NCBI GenBank assembly: GCA_029706075.1
Contig: JAINUG010000037.1
Coordinates: 2,407,127 to 2,471,126, forward strand
DNA length: 64,000 nt
Direction: 5' to 3'
DNA from: Aldrovandia affinis
Taxonomy: Eukaryota > Chordata > Actinopteri > Notacanthiformes > Halosauridae
The notes under the pieces were generated by a model, which did no database searches, had not been told where the DNA came from, and saw only the letters and a list, made by a program, of their open reading frames with translations. Positions 27,202-37,473 of this stretch are shown in pieces. Within the stretch, counting starts at the first letter, position 1; each line of letters begins with the position of its first letter. The translations under genes were made by a program, and so were the position numbers.

Positions 27202-27263
27202 CGGCTGATCCCATCAAATGAGGCTTCACGACAGACACTCCCACTATCTGTATTCTGTCCACG
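27202..27263 (-). CDS. pepd: PEPD exon encoding [20 protein letters not shown]
   Basis: This 62-base exon follows a strong acceptor (TATTTTTCCTTCAG) and ends two bases into a codon at a donor (AGCCG|GTAGGT). Its 20 residues match human prolidase 148-167 ([20 protein letters not shown]) with one visible change, V to Q. It was too short to be noticed as an open reading frame. The start phase (0) fits the end phase of exon 4 if a roughly 48-base exon for residues 132-147 lies between 27264 and 37409. I searched for it by eye and did not find it. Confidence 0.92.
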
Positions 27264-30200
27264 CTGAAGGAAAAATACTGTTAGGGGTCTGCTTGTAGGT
27301 CTTGCAATTGATCGTAATGCCAATCCATTGCAAGAGCACAAAAACAAAACATCTATTCATGGGTGTCTGGACAGGCCCCAATCACAACAACAGTCCGGCT
27401 AGCAAACAGAAGACAATAGATGGAAAATCTGGAATAAACTCAACTGGGTCTTTATCCTGTGCTCTTTTTTTTTATGCGGACGGTCAATACTCTAAACAGA
27501 GGATAGCGCCGCACCTGTGGAACCCATCAATATACACGCCGCTTGATCTTTCAGCTTGACAGTGTTAAAATCACAATACCTTCTCAAATTAGTCCTCTTT
27601 CATCAGACGGCAGTGCGCCCTGCACATTCCATCTCTTTGAGTTTGAAACCACGCAGAGAGCGATGTGCAATATCGCAATAAATGGATCTGTATTTTCTAT
27701 CACTCTAGTACACTGGGTCTTTGAAGAAAGCATGAAAGCCACGAGTAAGGATTATATGCGTGGCGCAGTAACAGTGCTGGCGCCAGCTGTTTGCAAATGG
27801 AGCTGGAAGAGAAGCGGCAAAAGGTGGCATTGAGATATTCAGGGATAGAGGAGAAATATCCCTAGAGATATGGAGTGCGTAGAGCATATCTGACCTGAGA
27901 AAAAATGTGTGGGAGAGACTTCAATTACACATTTCTAAAGGTTTCAAATACAGATTCGGGGGGGAGCAGAGAGCAAAGCAACAGTGTACAGTGTGGATCA
28001 TTTCAGTCGAGGGCTGACACCTCAGAGCAGCCACGGTGCCGTCCAGAATCGCATGTTGTGAAATATAAAACGGCTGGCATTTATAAAGAAAATTCAACAC
28101 TTATCCACACAGGATTCAGATCTGTATTTTAAGAGGCGATCTTCCACAGAGTACAGTGTCACAGTAGCCCTGTTTATGCCCAATTGTATTATGAATAAAT
28201 GAACAAAATAATACTGAAGCTAGTGTAGTGTTGCATGTAAATGCCTGAGGTGCAAAATATTTGATGTAATCCAGTAAAATTCACACAATTTTTTTAAATT
28301 ATGTTTGCAGTAGCATAATCATAGGGCTGACATTACAGTACATCATTTGGAGACTCGCAGTAGGCATGATTTGTACAAAACACACAAAGCACAGGGGAAA
28401 AAGTAAAGAAATTAAAATGCCAATTTACCAGTGTTAGGAGAACTGCTGGCTTAAGGTTGGACAAGAAATCTGTTACAATGTAAAAAAGATATCACGTAAG
28501 AAGACCTAAGGGTCAAAACTTTAACCAACCTGCATGGTTAAATAAAACCATTACACTAATCTCTGGAGCATTCACATTGAGGAAAGATGTTGAATGTTGG
28601 GGACCAAATCCACTATCAGACACCACCTCCATGCCAATAGCCTTTTTGGATGGGTTGCCAGAAAAAAAAGCCTCTTTTAAAGGCAATCAACAAAAATAAA
28701 CATCTGGAGTTTGCTAAACGGAATTGGAACTCTGATTGGAATCAGATGTTATGGTCAGATGAGCCCAAAACTAAGCTTTTTGACCATGCACACCAGCGGT
28801 GGGTTTGACGTCAGAAGAAGGGCACTTGTTTTGAAAAGAATGTCATACCTACAGTCAAATATGGTATTGGATCTTTGATGTTATCGGGTTGTTTTGCCTC
28901 TGCTTGTCTTGGGGCTCTTGTTAAGGTCAATGGAATCATGAACTCAAGCAAATACCAAAACATCAAAATACCAAAACACCTGGCTCCCTCTTCCAGGAAG
29001 CTCCACAAATGGATCTTTTAGCAAGACAATGATCCTAGGCATACCTCAAAATCAACCAAGAAATGGTTAACTGGCCACAAAATGACTGTTTTGCAATGGC
29101 CATCTGTCTCCAGGCTTAAACCTGATCGAAAATGTGTGGTTTGAATTGAAGAGGGGAGTCCACAAGCATAAATTGACATATCTGAAGGATCTTGAAAGAT
29201 TCTGTATGGAGGAATGGTCAAATCTCCCCCAATATGTTCACCAATATCTTAAAACACTATAGAATACGACTCAGTAGTGTTATCCTTGCAAGGATAAAAC
29301 AGAAGTGTAAATAATTGTGACACATCTTTTTGGGGGAAAATAAATATTTGTTCAACTATTTTTTCTCTTAGCAATTGTTTTATTATAACATAATATAATT
29401 TTCAGCCTTCTTTGTTCAAAATGTACAGTGGTCCAGATATTTCAACAAATACAAAACCAAGTTGAAATTTAAAATATATATATTAACAGGGTGCATTTGA
29501 CTCCTAAAATTAAAAAAATTAAAATAAGACAAAAACATAGAACTGGTCAGAGAAAACATCTTCAAAACGCCACAGGACAGATGTCAGATAAACATTTTGC
29601 AGACTCCCTCACAAAAGATCTCTTGATCTGTAACTGGCTAAAAGCTTGGCTGAACTGCATTATAGAAAAGTAACACAATTTCCTTAACAGGCCAGGCCAC
29701 GCTGTAGTCAAAGAGTTTGATGCATGACGCAACGTGGCTGTTTATCTAGCACGACTCACAAGAGATTCTTCAGCCTTGGCTGCTAAATTTACTGCACGAG
29801 GCAAAGGTTGAGCATAAAGAAAACCAGATGAAATCACTGATTGCAGTAGAGGCAATCCACCAAGAAAAAAGGAAAGCAATCAGAGTTTCCTTCGCAGTGC
29901 TGGGGGAGAACTGGAGCAAGGCAGGGCCAGGATCCTGATGAACATTAGGCAGCCACAAGATTTGTGTACGTGTCAGATGCAGTGGAGCTGCTCATTAAAA
30001 CCAAGTACGTTAACAGAAATGTCTCACCGTCAGAAAAAAAGGAAATAACAAAAAAACAAGGGAGGAGAAAGGGGTGGGGGAGTGAATGCCTGTGACTAAA
30101 TTGTGAGCTGCCTTGCTGCAGTCACTTCTGCCATTTCTGAGATTGGAAAAATAAAACATGTTGTTGACATGGACAGCTGAGTTAATGGTTGCTGTTAAGG

Positions 30201-32763
30201 AGCAGGAAGTGCCCACTGTCACAATTGTATCTCCGGAGGCAGCTGCTTGATAAATAAATGCAATAAGTGTCAGTGGCTGGTATATTTGACTGTCAGATTA
30301 TGACTATGTGACATGACATTAAATATGACACGCGCAATACACGGCGGTAAAGTTGCTCTAGATCAGGCCGATGTATCCAATCCCGTTTCCAACTTTTTTT
30401 TCTTGCACTTTTAGGTGAAAAAAAAGTCTAAATTAGGGCATTGCTTTGCCAATTTCTCTGAATACATGGCATATTTTAAAGCATATTTTTAAAACGTAGT
30501 CAAAAGTGGAACATTTGTTCTCATTATTCATTGTCTATTAATTGGTGAGAGGGGGGAAAATGCTCATTCCAAGAGCTTCTGCTCATCGCCTTGTTTTGTG
30601 AACAGTCACACACATCCACATCGCCACAAAGGAACGATGCTGTAACTGCAGGAAGTGCACCTGTGACATCAATGTGTGCAGATCATAACTCAGTGACTAG
30701 TAATGGCAGACAGCCAGGGTACAGATACAGATGGCTCCTGGCCAAAAACAAAATAGGAACGCACTGAAGGAATTAACAGAGGATTATTAGAAAGCTGCAC
30801 GTCTCTTATGCACATTTATCCAAACAATAAAAATGGCCACAAAAACAGCATTGGCGATAGAGATTTACACTTAAAACAATATTAAAGCTTACAGCAGAAT
30901 AAATTAAATTCAGTGGGTTTAATCTTCCAAATAGTCTAACTTAAACTTACATTTCAAGTATATATAAATGGATTGAACCCAAGCGTATTGAGGGCAAACA
31001 CACAGAGAGACACATGAGAATTAACTTATTTTTTTATTTTTTTTAGAAAACAACATTTGTATTAAACACACAAAGACAATAGTGCAGCCCCCACCCCACC
31101 CCCAACCCACAGAAGCAGCCCCAGAAACAGTCCCTCCCTCAGCTCCGGCAGTTGAGAGCAGTCAACTAGATTGCATGCTGTACCACTAGAGGCAGCATTG
31201 CCTGTTCAGTTCTTTCTTGTTATACATCACATCGTATGTTTAAGAAGCGTCTACAAGCAGTACACAGCAGGATGTGTGCAGTCTTCCTGTCGGTCACACG
31301 TGGAGGATGATAATCATTCAAACAATCTGCTCATTTTCAGTCACGTTGCTTTAATTACTGCATAGGGCATCTTTTCCAGAGGAGATAATATACCGTTGCC
31401 ATGCAGATAACAGTCTGCGCAAAAAAAAAAAAAAAAGACTGTAAATCATTGGCTTTGGGAATTGGGAGCTGCTTCTTGCAGAATGCTTACTATGCCATCT
31501 CATTGAGCAGGGCCCACAGCGAGCTGGTCCACAGTAAACAAGGTCACTAATGAGTAACACCAGGGATACTGTATAGCCTTGTGCCTTATTTCCCGGTCCC
31601 TCAGTTATTCTGCACTGCACCGGTTAACACGTAGTTATATAAACAGACCTACTCAAGCAGTTGGCTGTTTTCATTTCCGCAGTAATGATAGCAATTCCGT
31701 TTGCATTACACCCTCTTTAATCCCCAAGACTGTTTCATAAAATCATGAGCAGATGCGAGCGGAAAGTACAGCTATGAATATCAAAGGCAGTGCTGCGCTA
31801 ACATTAGCGTTACTGCATCACTAGAGCGAAAGCCCGTGGATCGAGATGTTGAGTGGTCCGCCCCACAATCTGGTGACCGGAAAGGCTGCGCATCTTGAGG
31901 TCACATCCTAGCTCTTCTGACATTCTTTTCGCATTACTCATCTCCATCTTTATAAATGTACTTTCCATTTTTATTTTTTTTTTCTGTCCTCTTGAAGGGA
32001 TTTGTTTAATTAAGAATGTAGGCGGCCTTGAGAGACGTGGATTAGACCTTGTCGGTTTACAGTGAACAAGGCAGCATCACCTCACCACTATCGGGAGAGA
32101 ACCTTGTTCCCACTGTCTAGACACAAGACCAAACAGGCAGGAATAGAACACGGGATATCACCGCTTGATTATCTTCCTGCGGAGATGATTTAAATAATAT
32201 AGATACATGAATATTTAAAAGATTCAAGTCTTTCTATCGTACCCATAGAAATGTATGTGCCATCCATGCATGCTGTTATCAGTGGCGTACTTGAGTAAAC
32301 AGCGTCGAACACCGCCACACCATTCTTTACAGGATCGGACATTTCGTTTTTTGGGGTTTTTTTTAATAAAAAGATAGCTGCCTTAAGGAGGTCAACATTA
32401 CCCAAGTGTCAGTTCTCAGAAATGGTTGTCCATTAACAGAATGCATTGATAACACTGACATTTCTCCCCAGGTGAGCTGATGCACACAAAATAACGGTTA
32501 ATAATAATGGGTTATGTTGAGGTCTGTTTACTGGCTGTGCTCCCACCTAAAGGCATATATATTTGTTTGATGGGATGTGTGTCATTCGGTGATAAGTTGA
32601 ACTTTTCCATAACCGTAGGATGAATTTACAGTAAACAATTTGTGCGACTTAAGACTTCAGAGCTGGCTGTTTTCCAAGCAAATTTTTCAGCTTTTTCTTG
32701 AGACTGAGGGGCAAATACATTTAATTTAAAAAAATCTTTGAAAAATTCACTTCAGGTTTAAAT
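27264..32763. other. PEPD intron, part
   Basis: Holds the decayed Tc1 remnant. The rest is AT-rich with a poly-A/T run near 31421-31436. The expected exon for prolidase residues about 132-147 was not found here. Confidence 0.55.
28500..29345 (+). pseudogene. Decayed Tc1-like transposase remnant
   Basis: Plus-strand translation, with shifts and stops, gives LWSDEPKTKLFDHAHQRWV, then VIPTVKYGIGSLMLSGCF, then QDNDPRHTSKSTKKWL and TVLQWPS. These are the first and second catalytic Asp regions of a Tc1-type transposase. The SPDLNPIE part is corrupted at about 29110-29130. Sequence near 29305-29330 (AAGTGTAAATAATTGTGACA) resembles a Tc1 end, but matching inverted ends were not delimited, so the boundaries are approximate. 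It is older than the other two Tc1 copies. Confidence 0.82.
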
Positions 32764-32778
32764 ACTCTCCTTTACTTT

Positions 32779-33146
32779 TTTTAAATAATTTTTGTTTCTG
32801 ATTTTTATCCCATTTTGTTAGCCAATTAGACCCACTATTTCTATGTCAATCCCCCCTAGCAATGTGATTTCGCTACCATAGTCCTGCGACCGATAGTGAC
32901 TAAGGCGACCTGACGCCTCTTCCGAGACAGCACTCGCCAACTGTCGGCTGTAAGCCGGTACTACAGGGCCACTCTTATGCGCAGCAAACGCCATGTCGGC
33001 TTCCCTCCCCCCTCCCTGGGGCGGAGAGCCAATCGCCGCCCCTGATGGCACTCCCAGCCAGAGCCGACTCTGGCGAGATGGGGAATTGAACCCCGGGCTC
33101 CATGGCCAGCGTCAAACGTTGTAACCACTGGGCCACGCGGGAGGCC
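32779..33146 (-). mobile_element. Type 1 SINE, full length, 15-bp target duplication
   Basis: Flanked by perfect ACTCTCCTTTACTTT copies (32764-32778 and 33147-33161). The minus strand begins GGCCTCCCGCGTGGCCCAGT, has box B GGGTTCAATTCCCC and the body GGCGGCGATTGGCTCTCCGC, and ends GGGTCTAATTGGCTAACAAA. It lies in a PEPD intron. Confidence 0.93.
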
Positions 33147-33364
33147 ACTCTCCTTTACTTTAAAAACCAAATGGTGGGGAGAAATATTATAAAAGAGGAC
33201 TTCAATTGAAAATGAACACACGATGGTGCAGGCTTCGTGTTGACCAAAAACCTTTGCCTAAACCAAAAGATTGCCTATTTTCTTAGAAGATGCCCTTATG
33301 TTTAGATTACATTACACACACTATTCCCTTATAAAGCCGCACATGCCCAGCAATAATTCTGGTT

Positions 33365-33460
33365 AAACAACAGGAATAAATCTGCAATACCCCAACCAGG
33401 ATTCAAACCAGAAACCTTCTGGTAGCAAGTCAAGTTCCCAGACCGTTATGTCACACTCAC
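33365..33460 (-). mobile_element. Possible tRNA-like SINE head
   Basis: In reverse, GACTTGCTACCAGAAGGTTT followed by CTGGTTTGAATCCTGG resembles the anticodon and T arms of SINE heads. No body or tail was recognised. Confidence 0.4.
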
Positions 33461-34539
33461 ACCCCAATCAAATTAAGTATTTCACTTTTCTAGGTACTGT
33501 AGCAGCCAATGGTGCTATTTTGCACCAAAATGCTCAGCAAGCATCAGGTAAGTTTGAAAGGGAGGGATTTACTTAACCAATTAAACTGGGGGATGAATAC
33601 ACATTTGGCCAGGACTTCCCATTTTGTATTTTTCTATTATTTGCTCTTTCAATATAATTCATTTATTGAATCATATCAGGGATTTGGTCAGGATATCATG
33701 GAACCCCCTCCTCCTCCTTTACAATAAATGTAATGTGATCCTCAATGTCCAGGATCTGAGATGTGTACCTCATCCCAAATATGACACCTCCTACAGCACA
33801 GTGTTCCAGTCACTGCACTGGGGCATAATGTTTTTTTTGTGTTTGGACCAGAAAACTACCCACTACTGGCCCACCAGCACCACTTCCAGGAGCAACCTGG
33901 TTTTTCTAGGAGGTCTTTCATTCAAGCCCTAACCCAGACCCAGACTAGCTCATGCTTTGCTTTATCTACCGTGTCAGGCAGGAGAAAGTTACAGTGCTAT
34001 GGTTGCTGGCAGACTTCTACGAAAGGAGCAGCTCACCTTCCCTGGAGGGAGTGATATCATGCATAATTCAGTTGACACTTTTATGAGTCAGCTTCTCACA
34101 TGGTTAGCAACACAGGATCAAAATATGTACCTGTCTTTGCCTCTGTGCCTCCTCTCATGCAGGTTCAATGTAAACTAACATCTTCCCTAGGGAGAAAATT
34201 TACTTCCTTATGGAAACATCAGTTTTATACCTGGTAAAAGAAAAGTCTCTTCCCATAAATTATTTAGTGATTTGAGAGAATCTTGAGTGAAATAAACACA
34301 TAAATAAGATTGCGGTGAAATATTGACTCCTGTACCAGACTCAAAGAATGCACTGTTTTCCTCAAGGAAGGTGCAGAATCCCCTCCAGGCAATTCCAAAC
34401 CCCAATCCAATCCCCCAGCCACCAGGCAACAAAGTCTTTCCCATTGCACATTAACATGCTCACAAACACTTACACAGACAGATAAGAGAGAGCGAAGGAG
34501 GAGAACCAGTCTTGTAGCTCAACACAGACAGCGCACAGC

Positions 34540-34910
34540 TCCCCCAATCTGCATTCACGGCAGGCCCCAGGTATCACTGAGCAGCCCTCCTCGTGAGCTG
34601 CTTACCTGGGCGAGATCAAACGCCGCCGAGGAGGTAGACCCCAGGCGAGACCAGGTAGACGCTACAGAGTAGACGGGATGAACACGCGCCACAAGTGCAC
34701 CGCGGGTCTCAGGACAGAGCAGGTGCAGCGATCACGTCCGCGCGCTCGCAGCGCCTTCTCCAGAGAGTGCTTTTAGCAGTGCGGTGCTTCGGTACACCGG
34801 AGCGTTCCTCTGCGCCCAGACACTACGCAGTCGTGTCTAGACTAGAGCTACATCCTGTGTGTGGAATGACTAACCGCTGGAGTGTGGCAGTCACTCCACG
34901 CTGAACAAAC
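34540..34910 (-). promoter_or_regulatory. CpG-richer intronic islet with a splice donor
   Basis: The block is clearly richer in CG dinucleotides than its surroundings (CACGTCCGCGCGCTCGCAGC near 34735). On the PEPD strand it contains GATCTCGCCCAG|GTAAGCAG, a near-consensus donor at 34606. The combination could be an internal promoter with a first exon. No TATA box is evident, and the inference rests only on composition and one splice motif. Confidence 0.3.
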
Positions 34911-35357
34911 ATGGGTAAACCAGGGGGAATATTTGACAGCGGCAGAAAGCAAAAAAATAAGAAGCTAATTCTGTGAAATTACTAAGTTCCTTCTGGAACT
35001 TTTTAGCATTATAAGATTGAGCAGTGTTGGTCTGACATAGATCAACCAAAGGTGCAGCATGCTAAATAATTTGAGATGTGTTAATACAGAACATCTAAGC
35101 TGCTGCTAAAATGTATACTCGGTCTCACCAAGTATTGGCTCCCTGGTTCATTTTCTGTTTCTAACCAAATGTGTTTCTGCCTCATCTTAAAACACCATTA
35201 GGTAACCATAAAAATCACTGCATACACATAATGCTTCCAAAGACTACATGTCTCTGTGTGACAGCTTTCATCTAACTGATGTCCTCTGCTAATCTGTATA
35301 GTACAATAAAAAAATGTCCATGACTTTGTAACCAGAAGGGTACAGGTTCAAAACTCA

Positions 35358-35546
35358 GGTGGCTCTAGTGGAAAGCGTAGCGGTGTAACGCAGCCATATT
35401 TGGCTGGTCCTGTACGAGTGTGAGCTGACTATCAGGGACGCGGTTCGAAACCCATCTCTGCCAGACTGGCCCTGGCCGTTAGCCCCAATTGGGGGCGGCA
35501 TTTGGCTGTCTGCTCCTGAGGGAGAGGGGAAGGTGGTCGGCATTAA
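35358..35546 (+). mobile_element. Type 2-head SINE fragment lacking its tail
   Basis: The head (AGCGTAGCGGTGTAACGC, box B CGGTTCGAAACCC) and body (GGGGCGGCATTTGGCTGTCT) match the copy at 7.1-7.5 kb. The sequence stops after the GAGGGAGAGGGGAAGG segment. Edges are approximate. Confidence 0.78.
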
Positions 35547-35719
35547 CTCACTGTGAAGCATGTAAGGGTGTCTCCAGAAAACTCAGCTGGCTCCTATTAT
35601 TGTAGGAGTTACAGGCTGTGTTCGAAACCGTTCACTCGTTCACTCGTTCCCTATTCCCTATATAGTGTTCCTATGTAGTGAATGATTAAACTGTTTTCGG
35701 ATACTACAACTGAACGTCA

Positions 35720-36284
35720 GTTATCAGATTCAAGTCACTGGTGCTTGCTTTTCAAGCGGCCAGAGGTACTGCTCCCCCATACCTCCAGTCACTCATCACT
35801 CCCTACACCCCGCCCAGACCCCTCCACTCCGCCTCCGCTGGCAAACTGACTGCCCCATCCCTCCAGGCGCCTGGCAGCCGCTCCTCGCGGTCTCGCCTCT
35901 TCTCTGTCCTGGTCCCTCGCTGGTGGAACGACCTCCCGCAATCGGTCAGGACTGCGGAATCACTTCCAATCTTCCGCAAGAGACTCAAAACCCACCTCTT
36001 CAGACTCCACTACCACTGAACACTGTCCATCTAGTCAATCTGTTGTCACCACTGTTTATTTGTTCTACACTATTTAAAAAAAAAAAAAAATAATTTAAAC
36101 CCACTAACCTTTTCTTTCCCAGTGTTACAGGTATGAGACGCAGATGCCTGCAATGATGTCTATTGCTGTTTTACTGCACTGATCTTGTGCTCTAACTATG
36201 ATTGTTCTTACCTTGTATTAATGCACATCTTGTAAGTTGCTCTGGAGCGTCTGCTAAATGCTTAAAATGTAAAATGTAAAATGT
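35720..36284 (+). mobile_element. L2-clade LINE, 3' fragment nested in a MITE
   Basis: Flanked by AACGTCA (35713-35719 and 36285-36291). It encodes the C-terminal segment of an L2-type reverse transcriptase: GTAPPYLQSLITPYTPPRPL near the start, then FSVLVPRWWNDLPQSVRTAE and FRKRLKTHLFRLHYH. The 3' end reads TCTGCTAAATGCTTAAAATG with an AAATGT repeat. The 92-residue open frame here is this fragment, not a host gene. Confidence 0.92.
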
Positions 36285-36509
36285 AACGTCATTTGCGTCA
36301 AAAAAAATAGTGCCGGATATTCAGGTGACGCAAGCGGATGCGCCCAGTATCACGTAAACAAACCGAGCACTCATGACAGCAGGTTGAAATGTACTGAGGT
36401 AGTATCGGGTTTGCATGTTCAGTTTTGAATGTTAAATCCCAAATAGATTGTTGAAATTCTAATGATGTGCAAAGTGTGGTTTTGTCAACTGTGGTGCTGT
36501 CTGCTAGCC

Positions 36510-36651
36510 ACTGCTTTAGCCACCAATAGCTACCGTTATGGAAGTCATGAGCTAACTAGCTCATGTGCTAACGTTAGGATAACTCACGAGCTCACGACTA
36601 GCACCAACTCCCATAGCGATAATAACGGTAGCTATCGGTGGCTAAAGCAGT
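36510..36651. repeat. Near-perfect 30-bp inverted repeat inside the MITE
   Basis: Arms 36510-36539 and 36622-36651 (ACTGCTTTAGCCACC..ATAGCTACCGTTAT) pair with one mismatch around an 82-base spacer. Weaker pairing continues inward and outward, giving a long hairpin. Confidence 0.85.
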
Positions 36652-37409
36652 TAGCTAACGTTACCACCATGATTCCTGTTTCTGTTTTACTGCTGTTGGC
36701 TCAACTTTTGTTCTTGAGGCATAAACGGAGGTGTATGTATGACGGTATGACACGACCGCATTGCATTGTGGTACATGGGATAAATTGTATGGTACATTCG
36801 TTGTTCACTACAAATCGCTGTGAATTGTGGGTATTTTTTCGTTCACTATATAGTGAACGAAATTAACAGTTGAGAATTTGAACAACACTACAAAATGGCG
36901 TACACACTATATAGTGCACTATAGGGAGCGGTTTCGAACAGAGCCACAGTATGCATTCCACATCTATCCTGGGGATGATGTCATTCATGAGTTCAAGAAA
37001 AATAACCCCCATTGACCAGTTGTCATTGGACAATGCAAACCATATGCATGCTGAAAATGTGTGTTAAATCAAGTCATTTCCTTCAAAATATTACATGGGC
37101 AGAGTGAGTATTATTCATATTGAATCTTAATGGACCACTGTACCAGTGGTACCTGTGTACCTCTGAATTTCACTGGAGATCTAGGTTTCAATAATAATAA
37201 TAATAAAAATAATAATGGATTCCATTCATATAGCACTTTTCATCATACAACTTCAAACTGTCTAGCATCAGCCATTCATCAGGGACGGGAAATATGATGG
37301 AATGGCTGCTGTTTTTTCTGCATCTCACCCAATGAGGCACTAAGAGCCTTTTCCCTGTCGAGCAAACAAATCCCCCCAGCCCCCCCCCCCCCCACGTTGG
37401 CTCACTTAC

Positions 37410-37473
37410 ATCACAGGTATACTGCACATCGTCGACCCCATACCGCGCCTTGAAGTGTTGCTGAGGATGGATC
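37410..37473 (-). CDS. pepd: PEPD exon 4
   Basis: After an acceptor (TGTTGACAG) the 64-base exon carries one base of a split codon and then 21 codons, starting IHPQQHFKARYGVDDVQY and ending TCD. It stops at a strong donor (GTAAGTGAG). It corresponds to human residues about 111-131. A second AG lies 13 bases in (ATCCTCAG). If used with the GT found after exon 3 it would restore the frame as W-M-G-Q-H-F-K, dropping four residues. A C-rich run (37379-37393) lies just inside the following intron. Confidence 0.9.

Larger units (their letters stand above)
35614..36945. mobile_element. MITE with long internal palindrome, split by an L2 insertion
   Basis: The ends are GGCTGTGTTCGAAACCG and, inverted, GGCTCTGTTCGAAACCG, with a possible ACA target duplication. 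Sub-terminal CTATATAGTG motifs occur near both ends. The L2 fragment at 35720-36284 interrupts it, leaving about 760 bp of MITE. The 134-codon plus-strand frame at 36462-36866 spans the palindrome and has no recognisable protein similarity. Confidence 0.8.

Noticed and set aside
27541-27600. Minus-strand VILTL resembling the end of the missing VLLTL exon
   Set aside because: No usable donor in the required phase follows it.
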